DNA from: Plantago major
Taxonomy: Eukaryota > Streptophyta > Magnoliopsida > Lamiales > Plantaginaceae
DNA: 64,000 nt
Assembly: GCA_026545765.1 (NCBI GenBank)
Contig: CM048842.1
Location: forward strand, 43,657,431-43,721,430
Direction: 5' to 3'
Every line of letters begins with the position of its first letter. The stretch's first letter is position 1. This document shows positions 1-10,143 of the stretch, in pieces. Made by a program: the position numbers and the translations under genes. The notes under the pieces were generated by a model. It made no database searches. It was not told the origin of the DNA and saw only the letters and a program-made list of their open reading frames with translations.

Positions 1-790
1 ATTAATATCATTTTAAATATTAAGCAAATGCAGTATGGAGTATAATTGAATAAAGACAAAATGATACTACCCCAAACATTGTTAAGCACCTTCGTGTAGA
101 TCATATTAGTCGTAGTGTGGGTGAACTTGACTATCGAATCAAGTTTTGAAGAATGAAATATATCATTCTTAAAGTTGAGTTTACCGTTTGAATTGAGTTA
201 CAAAGTTTTAATCTAAATTGTCTTGCATAGAATTTCTCTTTAACACCCCCCCCCCCCCCCGTTCGAAAGTTGGAAGTTATTCTCCTTCAAAGCATAGTTT
301 CTTCTAATAAATTTTTCTCATTAAACTTATTATTAGAGTTGAGTTAAGTTCCAATGATGGAACTACCCCATCCTTGGAGTTCAAATTCCTCACCGATTTG
401 GGTTTATGTTTTTTAAGTTGAAACTATTTGATTCATAGAGTTGAATTTTCTCATATTGAGTTTGCAAGTTAGAATTATTTCATTTTTTAAGTTCATTTAC
501 CTTCAGATTTATATACTAATTTGTAATCATTCTACTCTTGGAGTACTTTACAATATAGTGTGGTTTATTATTCAATTAGAGTTCTGGAGTTGTAATATTT
601 GATCCATACAATTAGTTTGTATTTTGAATTGAATTTTCAAGTTGGAATTATTCCAGCTTAGAGTTGAGTTACCCATTAAAGTTGCATTCTTCTCATTCTT
701 AGAGTTGGTTTACATTTCAAATTAATTTCTCAAGTTTGAAGAGTTGGTTTAAAATTCGAATTAAAATTTTCAAGTAGGAAATGCCATGTT
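1..790. repeat. Decayed AT-rich repeat array, left part
   Basis: There is no coding sequence here. The stretch is a run of loosely similar blocks of about 50-60 bp built on the words 'agagttgagttt', 'tttgaattgag' and 'caagttggaattatt'. The same words resume directly after the Gypsy element (15165-15340) and again at 16190-16440, so the 14-kb insertion has split one old array. A C15 run lies at 246-260. No function is visible. Confidence 0.5.
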
Positions 791-795
791 CTTAT
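791..795. repeat. Target-site duplication, left (CTTAT)
   Basis: The five bases before the 5' LTR read CTTAT and are repeated exactly at 15160-15164 after the 3' LTR. A 5-bp duplication is the expected integrase footprint and fixes both ends of the element. Confidence 0.9.
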
Positions 796-1750
796 TGTTG
801 ATACGGAAATATGTCCAATCCGTCATAAAGGACCTAGGAACGAATCCTAAGGCGTCCTAAGTCATCCAAAGGATCCGAGGCACTTAGGTCCGAGCCAATG
901 GTCCGATCCGGGCAGACCATCTATGGTCCGACCCACCCTAAGAGAAGGGAACAAAGGATTTGGACCTGCAAGGCCCGACCCGGAACCCTAGGTCCGACCC
1001 ACCTTGGTCCGAGCCTCCCTGGGAAAGGAGCATAGTGCTAAGTCAGTACCCTCTCCGACCCAAGGACTCCGATACGGATGTCGACTCGGATCCAGCATGA
1101 CCATCTCATAAAGCTACCAAGCAAGTGGGCACCAAAGAGTGAGATGTCCGAACCCAGAAGCTCCGGATCGGAAGAGTTGGACAGGCAGGAGAACTTCCTC
1201 ACCGACACCAGTCTCCCGGATCGGACATCCCACGACCCTCTCCGAACACAGGATCACGCCAGACTCACACACATCCTCAAAAACTCTTCCAATAATGACC
1301 AAACTACCCCTAAAGCCCAAGATGGCATGGGCTAAAACTTCATTATTGGGCTATGGGCCTCATCTTAGCATTGGTGGCTCAATCCTAGCCGTACACATGG
1401 CGCAATCCTAGCAAGGCCTTCCATTTCAATGGTAGCCTATAAATAAGGCACATATCCCAATAAGCAAGGCACTTCAAGTAAGTCACTTCGAACAAGTCTT
1501 CTCGCTAGTCACATCACGTAACAAGATCTGAGTTAAACCTCAGTCACTCTCGAGTAAAGTCTCATCCCGGTTTGACACTTAGCAAACCGGGCACTAACCC
1601 CCCCCCCCCACTCAAGTGTGCAGGTCCTTACCGGAGTAGTTGGCAGCTGGTTCTTACGCTTCGGTCCTCACCTAGCAAGAAACCTCTTACCTTGGCACCA
1701 TTTGGAAGAGTCAAATAAATCTAAGTGATTGGGGAGTTACACCCTCAGCA
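796..1750 (+). repeat. 5' LTR of the Tat element
   Basis: This 955-bp copy is homologous to 14225-15159. It begins TGTTGATACGG and ends CCCTCAGCA. It has a TATAAATA box near 1438 and a C12 run at 1598-1609 that the 3' copy lacks. The first 400 bp is dense in 'tccga' words that recur throughout the 3' internal region. Confidence 0.93.
1438..1445 (+). promoter_or_regulatory. LTR core promoter, TATA box
   Basis: CCTATAAATAAGGC is a textbook plant TATA box, roughly two thirds into the LTR. The same sequence sits at 14854-14861 in the 3' LTR. It would start the genomic RNA about 30 bp downstream, near 1470. Confidence 0.7.
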
Positions 1751-1753
1751 TTT

Positions 1754-1770
1754 TGGCTCCGTCTGTGGGA
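1754..1770 (+). other. Primer binding site of the Tat element
   Basis: TGGCTCCGTCTGTGGGA starts 3 bp after the LTR end. It has the TGG start expected of a tRNA 3'-end complement and resembles the TGGCGCCGTCTGTGGG primer sites of other plant Gypsy elements, with one change. I do not assign the tRNA. Confidence 0.7.
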
Positions 1771-1801
1771 ATCTTTACAAAAAGTCCCGTTCTCTTCAGT
1801 A

Positions 1802-3463
1802 ATGGCAAGAACAAGAAGGTCCGCAAGAACCAACGCCACTACCATTGGTACGCCAGCTCCGAGACAAAGGGGGAGACCTCCCACTAGAAGAGGAGGAGTA
1901 ACAAGAGTCTCGACAAGAGAAGTGGTAAACAATCCAAGTGATGGCCATACCGCTAGTCTTTCTTCTGACGAGGAGAGAGCCATTAATCCACCAGTAAGGG
2001 TTCAAACACTTGGGGATGAAGGACAGGTTCCTCCGTCAGGAACACATGGTCCTCCCCCAGGTAGAAACTTTACCCTCCCAAATGGACAGATCATTCGTCC
2101 TAGTGAATTTGGAATGAATGAGAATCAGTTTGGCCTCTTACTCACCACTATTCAAGGGTGTTTCGGATCAAACAACCTCCAGCCTCCTCAGCCCACCCCG
2201 CCTACGCCAATCCCAAGGCAAGCTGAACCCGCTCAGTCGAGAAATGAGCACCGTCTGATCCAACAAAGGCTAGGGGAGCAAGCTCAACCAGAAGATCTGA
2301 GACATCTTCTCAATAGGAGAGCCGCTGCTTCCCATGAACAACGAGGAAGAAGTCCAAAAGTGCCGCGAGTAGACGAAGTGGGAACCAGTCGGCGAGGAGC
2401 TCAACAACAAGTGCCTAGAGATCAAATGGCAGAAAGCACCCCGATTGTTCTAATCAATGATCTCCCTCCAGATGTAGCCATCAACCCCAGGACTGGTGAA
2501 AGACTGACAGCTGAGCAGATCTACCTCCAACAGAAGGCCTTGGAAACACAAATTGCCACCTTGAGCAGGATGGTCAAAGCACATGAGAAGGTGGTAGTTA
2601 AAACTCCCAACCCTCTGTGCGATGAGATCAGAAAAGAAAGAAAGCGCCCCGACTGTGTTATCCCAAACCTTGAGCATTACTATGGAGATACTTGCCCTGT
2701 AGGGCATCTTACTAGGTATGAAAGTAAGATGGAAAGCAATGGACTCAACGACAACATGAAAGCTCTCAACTTTTCCACCACACTCTTTGGAGAAGCAATG
2801 GATTGGTGGACCTCACTACCCAATGGTTCCATCAAATCATATGCGGACGTCGCCGCCCTTTTCCTAAAAGGTTTGAGAAGGCGAAAAGAAGGAAGAGATC
2901 AGTTGAGCACCTGGCTGGCATAATCCAGAGAGAGCATGAGGATCTCAGAACCTTCCTTGATCGCTTCAACACTGAAGTACGACAGATAGAACCTCATAGC
3001 ATCATAGAGCGGGTCCGACACCTCTATGCCAACACTTATAATGATGAGCTTAGAAGGAAGCTTTCTAACGAAGAAATCACCACTGAAAAGTACCTGGAAG
3101 AAATCTGCGAAGGAGTCTTGTATGGAGAAGATTACCGAAGAAATGTACCGATAAGAGCAGGGATCAAGAAGGGAAAAGAACAAGTACGACAGGAACTCCC
3201 TCCTCGTCAAGGGAAGTTTGAGCAAAAAAGAGATCTCAGAGACAGAAAAGAACTTCACAGAGAAAGAACTCCACCCAGGAGGTTTGCCGAGTATACCCGC
3301 CAATGACAAGATCCGACATCTTGCTTCTATTGTTGAGAAGGACTTGGATATACAATGGCCTAAACCAAATAAGAGCAAAAGAAGAGTAAATTCTCTAAAG
3401 ACTACTAGGGTTCCACAAGCAGAAGGTCACCCAACCGAGGATTGCATCCATTTGAAGATGTAA
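1802..3463 (+). pseudogene. Gag of the Tat element, frameshifted
   Basis: Gag forms the virus-like particle that packages element RNA. The reading frame opens at ATG 1802 with a basic, arginine-rich N-terminus and runs 373 codons. The capsid-like part includes 'FGEAMDWWTSLP' near 2790-2825. Near 2870-2890 the frame shifts into a second one (to 3306) carrying 'LRTFLDRFNTEVRQIEP', then into a third with 'AEGHPTEDCIHLK' (3421-3460). That last motif is the Tat gag C-terminal motif, a cysteine/histidine-poor relative of a zinc knuckle. At least two frameshifts and a stop separate intact-looking pieces. Confidence 0.8.
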
Positions 3464-3789
3464 ATTGAAAGGCTAGTGAGAAGTGGGAAGTTGAAAGAAC
3501 CACCGGTTGAAGATGAGCCCTCCAGCGTAGAAGGAATGGGCAAAGAAGAGAGGAGCGAGTTCGAACCTCCGGCGGATCTTTACCACCACCTCCGCCGAAA
3601 TCCCACCTCGGCAGCCCAAAGATATCAAGGTTACCGTGAAGAGACAGAATGGAGAATCTCCCTGGTACAAAGGAGTTATCAACGCCATCATGGGAGGACC
3701 AACAGGGGGAGATAGCGAAATGCAAGGAAAGGACCGCAACACTTAAGAAATAACGCAGCTTACGGTCCACCAAATTTTGAAAGGCACAA

Positions 3790-4332
3790 ATGCAATCACC
3801 TTTGATAGCGAGATCCCCCACCAACGTCGGCGGAGGAGATCTCAAGGACCCCGATGTCCCTTTGGTTGTTTCTCTAGTGATTGCCACTTACAAAGTCAAC
3901 AAGGTGCTAATCGACACAGGGAGCTCCTCCAATGTCCTATCCAAAAGGACTGTTGAGCAAATGCATCTGGGGCAAATACAATATGGATGAGTATATACCT
4001 CATTAGTAGGTTTTGGAGGGTCTGTAGTACGTCCCATTGGAAGTATACCACTGAAAGTCTCCATGGGCACTTTTTCGACAAGAGTGACCCAGACTATCCT
4101 CTTTGTGGTAGTAGATAATACCTTCGACTATAACGCGATCTTGGGCCGCCCGGGACTTAACCAATTGAGAATCGCTTCTCCCTACACAACAGGTGAAGTT
4201 TCCAACCCCGACGGCGTAGGGAAGAGATGGGCAACATTAGAGAAGCAGGAATGCTACATCATGTCAACCAGAGGAGCCAGAACTGTCCTTCGGTCGCTAA
4301 GGGCCCTCTTAGCCATTCTCCCATTACTCTAA
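3790..4332 (+). pseudogene. Aspartic protease domain of the Tat element
   Basis: This is the retropepsin that cleaves the Gag-Pol polyprotein. The active-site motif 'LIDTGSSSNVL' lies at about 3910-3940 and the flap/C-terminal motif 'YNAILGRPGLNQL' at about 4130-4170. One in-frame TGA near 3988 interrupts an otherwise continuous frame. The linker back to gag is frameshifted. Confidence 0.82.
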
Positions 4333-4489
4333 CACCACCAAAGGAAGAGATCGGTATCGGATCGTTCAGAGAGAAGTTCCCCAAGACATCTAGGATAGAA
4401 TCCCATGAAGCCTTGAAAGAGGTCCAACTGGTCGAAGGAAATCCGGAGAAAACAACTCGGATTGGAATGGAGATAAGTATGCAGAGCGG

Positions 4490-5900
4490 AAGCTCATCGC
4501 CTTCGGGACAATCGCGACATCTTTGCTTGGAGCACAGATGATCTCAAGGGGATAGACCCAAGGATCACAGTTCACCGTCTGAACATGGATCCTACGGTCA
4601 AGCACATCCGGCAAAAGAGGAAAGACTTTGGACGATTGAGGATGCTATCATAGGGGGAGGTTGACAAGTTGATGAAAGGGTCATATCGAAGAAGTCGATA
4701 CTCGATTGGAGTCCGCAACGTGGTCCTCGTTGAAAAAGCTCCGGAAAGTGGAGAATGTGCAATGACTTCACGGACTCAACAAGTTTTGTCCAAAAGATCC
4801 TATCCATTGCCACGCAGACCAATTTGGTTGATTCCAATCGGGATGTGCACTTCTAAGCTTCATGGATGCATACCGAGGCTTCTACCAAATTAGGATGGCT
4901 CAAGAAGACATCAAGAAAACGGCATTCTTTGCGGTCGGAGGAGTCTATTGCTTCAAGGTCATGCCCTTTGGCCTCAAGAATGCAGGAGCTACTTACCAAC
5001 GGCTGGTAAATAAGATGTTCAAGGAAGAATTGGGAAAAACCATGGAAGTCTATGTGGATGACATGCTTGTGAAAAGCAAGACTGAAGAAGAACACATCGA
5101 ACACCTCAACAATTGCTTCTCTATTCTCCGGAAATATGGAATGAAGCTGAACCCTGAAAAGTGCACTTTCGGGGTAAAAGGAGGAAAATTCCTTGGCTAC
5201 ATGGTCACAGAAAGAGGCATCAGTGCTAACCCAGAGAAGATAAAGGCAATCATAGATCTGCCACAGCCCAAGACCATCAATGAAGTTCAGAAGCTTCTAG
5301 GAAAGGTGATGGCGTTGAGCCGTTTTATATCCAGATCCGCCGAGAAGAACCTTCCCTTCTTCAAAACCTTACGAAAAGGAAACAAGTTCGAATGGACAAA
5401 GGAGTGCGAAGAGGCCCTGGAAAACTTGAAAAAGTATCTCCTCTCGCCGCCCCTTCTGTCTAAACCCATGGAGGAGGAAACTCTTTATCTCTATTTGGCC
5501 ACCACCGATGAAGCAATGAGTTCTGTACTGGTACGGTTACAAGACAACGAGCATTTACCAATTTACTATTTGAGCAAAGCGCTTGTAGGATCCGAAGCCA
5601 GATATGTCAAGGTTGAGAAGCTCGCCTTCGCGTTGGTTTACACTGCACGGCGACTGAAGCCTTACTTCAAGTCGCATCGGATTGTGGTCCTTACAAATGA
5701 GCCACTCAAACATGTCTTGGAAAAACCGGATCAGTCGGGCCTTTATCCAAATGGGCTATTGAGCTAAGTGAATATGATATTGGCTACCAAGCCCCATCTG
5801 CCAAGAAAGCACAAGTCCTGGCCGACTTCCTGGTAGACTATCCAGAGAAAGCAGAAAAGGAGAACGAAAACTCCCGGGAAAAGGATAATCATGTGGTGAT
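4490..5900 (+). pseudogene. Reverse transcriptase and first RNase H of the Tat element
   Basis: RT copies element RNA to cDNA and the linked RNase H degrades the template. A 301-codon stretch (4862-5767) is intact. It has 'FMDAYRGFYQI', 'VMPFGLKNAGATYQRLVN' and the catalytic 'YVDDMLVKS' near 5050, then 'FLGYMVTERGI', then RNase H with 'YYLSKALVGSEARY'. The N-terminal RT part (about 4490-4860) survives only in scattered frames ('DIFAWSTDDLKGIDP' near 4510-4555). After 5740 the RNase H end ('WAIELSEYDIGYQAPS') is in another frame. Confidence 0.87.
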
Positions 5901-6114
5901 AGCCCAGATAAAGGAATCAAGTGGAGAGAAAGAGACTGAAGAAACACAAAGAGGTAGCATCCAGCCTAAGACTCGGTATCGCCAACCTATGGATGATTCA
6001 CTGAGAGTAAGGCACATGTTTCTTTTGGACGAAAAACTCAATATCTCAACGACTGCATCTTCTGACAAGAAGCAGAAGGTTGAGAAAGCACTCACTCCCA
6101 CTCTAGGAGGAAAG

Positions 6115-6590
6115 GAAGGAAACAAAGAATGTTGGATATTACAAGTGGATGGATCATCAACCGGACGGTTGGGAGGAATAGGAATTTTCCTTGAAAGTCC
6201 TGAAGGAGCCAAGCTTGAGTACGCCATCACCCTCAACATTAAGGTGACGAACAACGAGGCCGAGTATGAAGCACTTATCACAGGCCTAAGAATGGCGAAA
6301 GCCCTTCAGGTGAAAAGAATCAAAGCCTACACAGACTCGCAATGCATAATCCCAGTTCTCCGGGTCCTTTACCACCAAAGGACCTAACATGATCAAATAC
6401 TTGGAACTCCTCAAAAAAGAGGTTGAGCACTTTGAAGAATTTACTCTTGACCAATTCCACAGAGAGTGGAATGAAAAAGCCGACGCTCTCTCCAAGTACG
6501 CCTCAGCCTTAGGAGCTTTGGACACAAGAAGTGTCATCCTAATGACCCGCGCAGAATCCTTCCTGGCAAACCCCAACGGAAAGATGTTCC
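6115..6590 (+). pseudogene. Second, archaeal-type RNase H (aRNH) of the Tat element
   Basis: A second RNase H fold follows the first: 'WILQVDGSSTGRLGGIGI' (first catalytic Asp), 'NNEAEYEALITGLRMA' (Glu) and 'IKAYTDSQC' (Asp), then 'FHREWNEKADALSKYA' with the last acidic residue near 6480. This duplicated domain defines the Tat lineage. A frame break near 6365-6389 splits it. Confidence 0.85.
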
Positions 6591-6599
6591 TTGTGAGCA

Positions 6600-7814
6600 C
6601 GGAAAGAAACTGGATGACCGATATATTCCGTTACCTCAAGGATGGTACCTTACCTGTGGATCCTAGAGAGGCCAGGAAGATTCAATGTCGAGCTAACAGA
6701 TACTTTATTTTGGGAGAAGATCTCTACAAAAGATCCTACAGCGGAACTCACTTGAGATGCCTAGATCCTCAAGAGGCGAAAACTGCGATGGAAGAGATCC
6801 ACGCCGGAAGTTGTGGAAGCCATTCTGGAGGAAGGACTTTGGCACAAAAGATCATAAGGCAAGGATACTATTGGCCAACCATCGACATGGATCTCGCCAA
6901 CACCGCCCGCGCCTGTGAAGACTGCCAATACTATGCCAACATACCACACCGTCCGACCAACCCTATGATTCCGTCAATCATAGCTTGCCCATTTGATCAA
7001 TGGGGCATAGACATCGTTGGTCCCTTTCCACGAGGAACGCATCAGAAGAAGTTCTTGATAGTGGCAGTAGAGTACTTCACTAAGTGGGTCGAAGCTGAAG
7101 CAGTGTCAACCATCACCGAAAGCAGAGTTCGGACATTCATCTGGAAGAACATCATCTGCCGGTTTGGACTCCCACGAGTGTTAGTTTGCATAATGGAGCA
7201 CAATTTTTCGGGTCAAGGTGAAGGAGTGGCTTCACCCTTCAAAATAGAACAACGCTTTACTTAGTTGGCCACCCTGCCAATGGTCGTGGAAGCCACCAAC
7301 AAGACCATAGTCAAAATTCGGAGAAAAGGTTGAGAACTTCCCAAGACGGTTGGCGGATGATCTTGACGCTTTTCAAGATCGAATCGACAACGAATCGCCA
7401 CACAAGAAACACCTTTCTCCTTGGTCTATGGGTCCGAGGCGGTCATCCCCTCGGAGACAGTAGTGGCAACCCAGAGAATCCAGCAATACAACCCAGCTGA
7501 TAATGAGCTCGCAAGGATCTATGACCTTGAGCTCCTTCAAGACAAGCGCGATAAGGCACTGGCCAACATCCTTCGGTACCAAGCCATTTGCCGAGCCTAT
7601 AATAAACGTGTCTTTCAAGGACATACAAGTTGGAGACCTAGTCCTTAGAAGAGCTGATATACTAAGTCATGTGGGGAAACTGAAACCCAAGTGGGAAGGA
7701 CCGTACAAGGTTACTGGTGCAAGAGTTAATGGAAGCTTTGAGCTAGAAGATGAACAAGGGCAGGCCTTGAAGAGAACTTGGAATGCCAAGAATCTCCAAA
7801 AGTTTTACACTTAG
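6600..7814 (+). pseudogene. Integrase of the Tat element
   Basis: Integrase inserts the cDNA. The H2C2 zinc domain is readable ('HAGSCGSHSGGRTLAQKI', then 'CEDCQYYAN', about 6800-6945), as is the first catalytic Asp block 'FDQWGIDIVGPFP' (about 6990-7030). The second Asp block is scrambled around 7185-7215. The Glu block survives out of frame near 7290 ('VEATNK'). The C-terminal part resumes at 7421 ('VYGSEAVIPSETVVATQR') and ends 'RTWNAKNLQKFYT' with a stop at 7812-7814. The damage is concentrated between 7185 and 7400. Confidence 0.85.
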
Positions 7815-10143
7815 AGAAGTATGGCAACGTCTGTCACCTTCCTCTATCTTGTCGACCTGTTTTTTGTGTTTGTTTTTTGAAAAAAGGCCTTGAAGCCCTC
7901 AAGTTGTAAGTCGATTTCCGTCAAATCAATACAACTGCGATTTCATAAACATTGTTGATAATCATGTCCTCGAAGATATTTAACTACTCGATCCGAATCT
8001 AGATCATACATTGATCCGGATCGGACTGACACAATCAAGCAGTGTCCGACCTTCACAAAGGCAAATACGCTTTTATTAAAATAGTGCAGGTTTACAAGGT
8101 CAGGGTCCGAAGAAGCCCTAATCAAGCTTACAAAAACAAGCTCCTACTCTATCTCTTTTCTACTATTACAACGAAGCTTCCTAATTAACCCTGAGCTACC
8201 AAACCAAACCCCATCCGAACACTTTCAGCTGCATCTATAGGCGCCCCGAGGGAAGAAGGAACTATACCATCCGAACTTTGATTGCGTACGGGCAGAGGTT
8301 TCAAAGCCCCTTCGGACTATCCAAAGTTTGACAGCACCCGGACTATGTAACCTAGGCCATTCATTGATTCCAGAAAGGATACTTCATCACCGAATGATGA
8401 AAAGCTCCAAAGCATCGACCATCCGGATCGCATCATACCAAATACTATGAACACACCCGATTCAACAGATTTGGAGAGCGATCAGCCCGGATTGTCGGTT
8501 CAACACAAGTCACTCCGGAGGCTCCCGTTGGTCCGAGTCCCAACAAGACCGGCATTGTCAGGGACTCCGTTCCAGAATTGTAAGTCGCTCCCTCGAGCCT
8601 TCAATTCTGGAACAAAGCCACCGATAACCAATTGCCGGACGAAAGACCTCAGGTGCAAGACAAACGAGTCACCAAAAAGGTTACTTCCGAAGGTCCTCAA
8701 TGATCCGACTCCTAACAAGCTCAGCATTGTTGGGGACCCCATTCCAAAATTGCAAATAGCTCCCTTGAGCCTTCAATCATGGAATTGCAGTCACCAACAA
8801 AACCAAACCGCTCGGATACACATCCTCAAGAACGAGCTAATAGACTTACTCAGGGTGATACTTCCCCCTCTATCCGAGAAACGAGCAACTAGACACAACA
8901 GGATTGGTAGAAAGCCTTCCAACATTTCGGTCGGTTTCTTACGACCGAACCACGAAATACTGGAAGGGATTCTATCAAACCAATTCTGCCGACTTGTCGC
9001 CCCCCGGGCGCATAACCAGAGCGGATTGCCTCGGACGCATTGAGATTCAAAACCATTTGAAGATCCCGAACCATCCGCTAATCTACCTCTCGGGCTAAAA
9101 GTCACGAATATAAACCGACCGGAGAAAGAAGATTAGCCTGACGATCAAAGGAATTGATTGGCAAAAACTTTAGGCCTCACTCGGTACGGACCATATCTTC
9201 GAAGATCCGAAGCTGGCTCTCCGAGCAAACTAATTTCCACGACTCTCACCGAAGAACCGGCCGGGTAGACTCAAGCATCGGAGAAACCTCGACGAGATCA
9301 CGGCGAGAGTAATCGCATAAACATGCTCACCGGCTTCGGACTCGAGCTCCGGACCTTTGATTACTATAAAAAGGCGATGTCTTAATCAAAAGCCATACAA
9401 AGCGGAGTATATATAGAGAGAAGACCAATTGAAGCGGACACGTGCCCCATATTCACGGAGATGGGCTTGGGCGCACATGGGCCTAGCTCTTGACTTCCAT
9501 CGCCCAACCCAACAATCCATCCACACGGTTGAGCATACCGACTATGCTACTACTCACTCGGATGTACCAAGCTCGGGGCTAACATAACAACATCCGGCAA
9601 TCGTGGATTCGTACAGACACCTGCACTTTGATCTCGATCGACTTTTCACTATCTCACAAGTCTGCATGACTCGGAAAGACACACCAAGTCAACGTCCGAA
9701 TCGTCTTAACTTGTCACGATACAAGGAGGTTCTTGTTCTCGAAAGCCTGACCACTCTAAGACGTGGCTCCGGACCGTTCGTGATCCAGTTTATTTCTATT
9801 ATAGCTTCCGATTCGGATGGGAACAACGATTGATCATCCCCCAAGACCCGCAAATGCAAATTTGAATCAGGCAAACTAATGTCCTGGCGGTATGGATCAC
9901 AAAGGTCCGAACCCACTATCCGAGTCTACGAGAGTTGATGAGTTACTAAGCAAATACGAAATTAAACGTGCAAGGATGGAAACAGCAACAAAAATAGTTC
10001 CGAGCCATCAAAGGACCCGAACCAATACCATTCATCAAAGATAAGTATGTTTGTACAAACAAAAGATGATGGGCAAAAACGACAAACATTTCTTTTTGGC
10101 CCAGAGGCACCCTATTACAAAACATCCGGGGCATACCCCGTCT
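7815..10143. other. Non-coding part of the Tat 3' internal region
   Basis: This region lies between the pol stop and the end of the antisense gene. I see no convincing protein on either strand. 'tccgaac', 'cggac' and 'ccggatcgg' words recur throughout, giving it a higher GC content than the flanking host DNA. Plus-strand TTTATT near 9788-9793 gives an AATAAA on the minus strand, about 350 bp past the antisense stop, and could be its poly(A) signal. Confidence 0.45.
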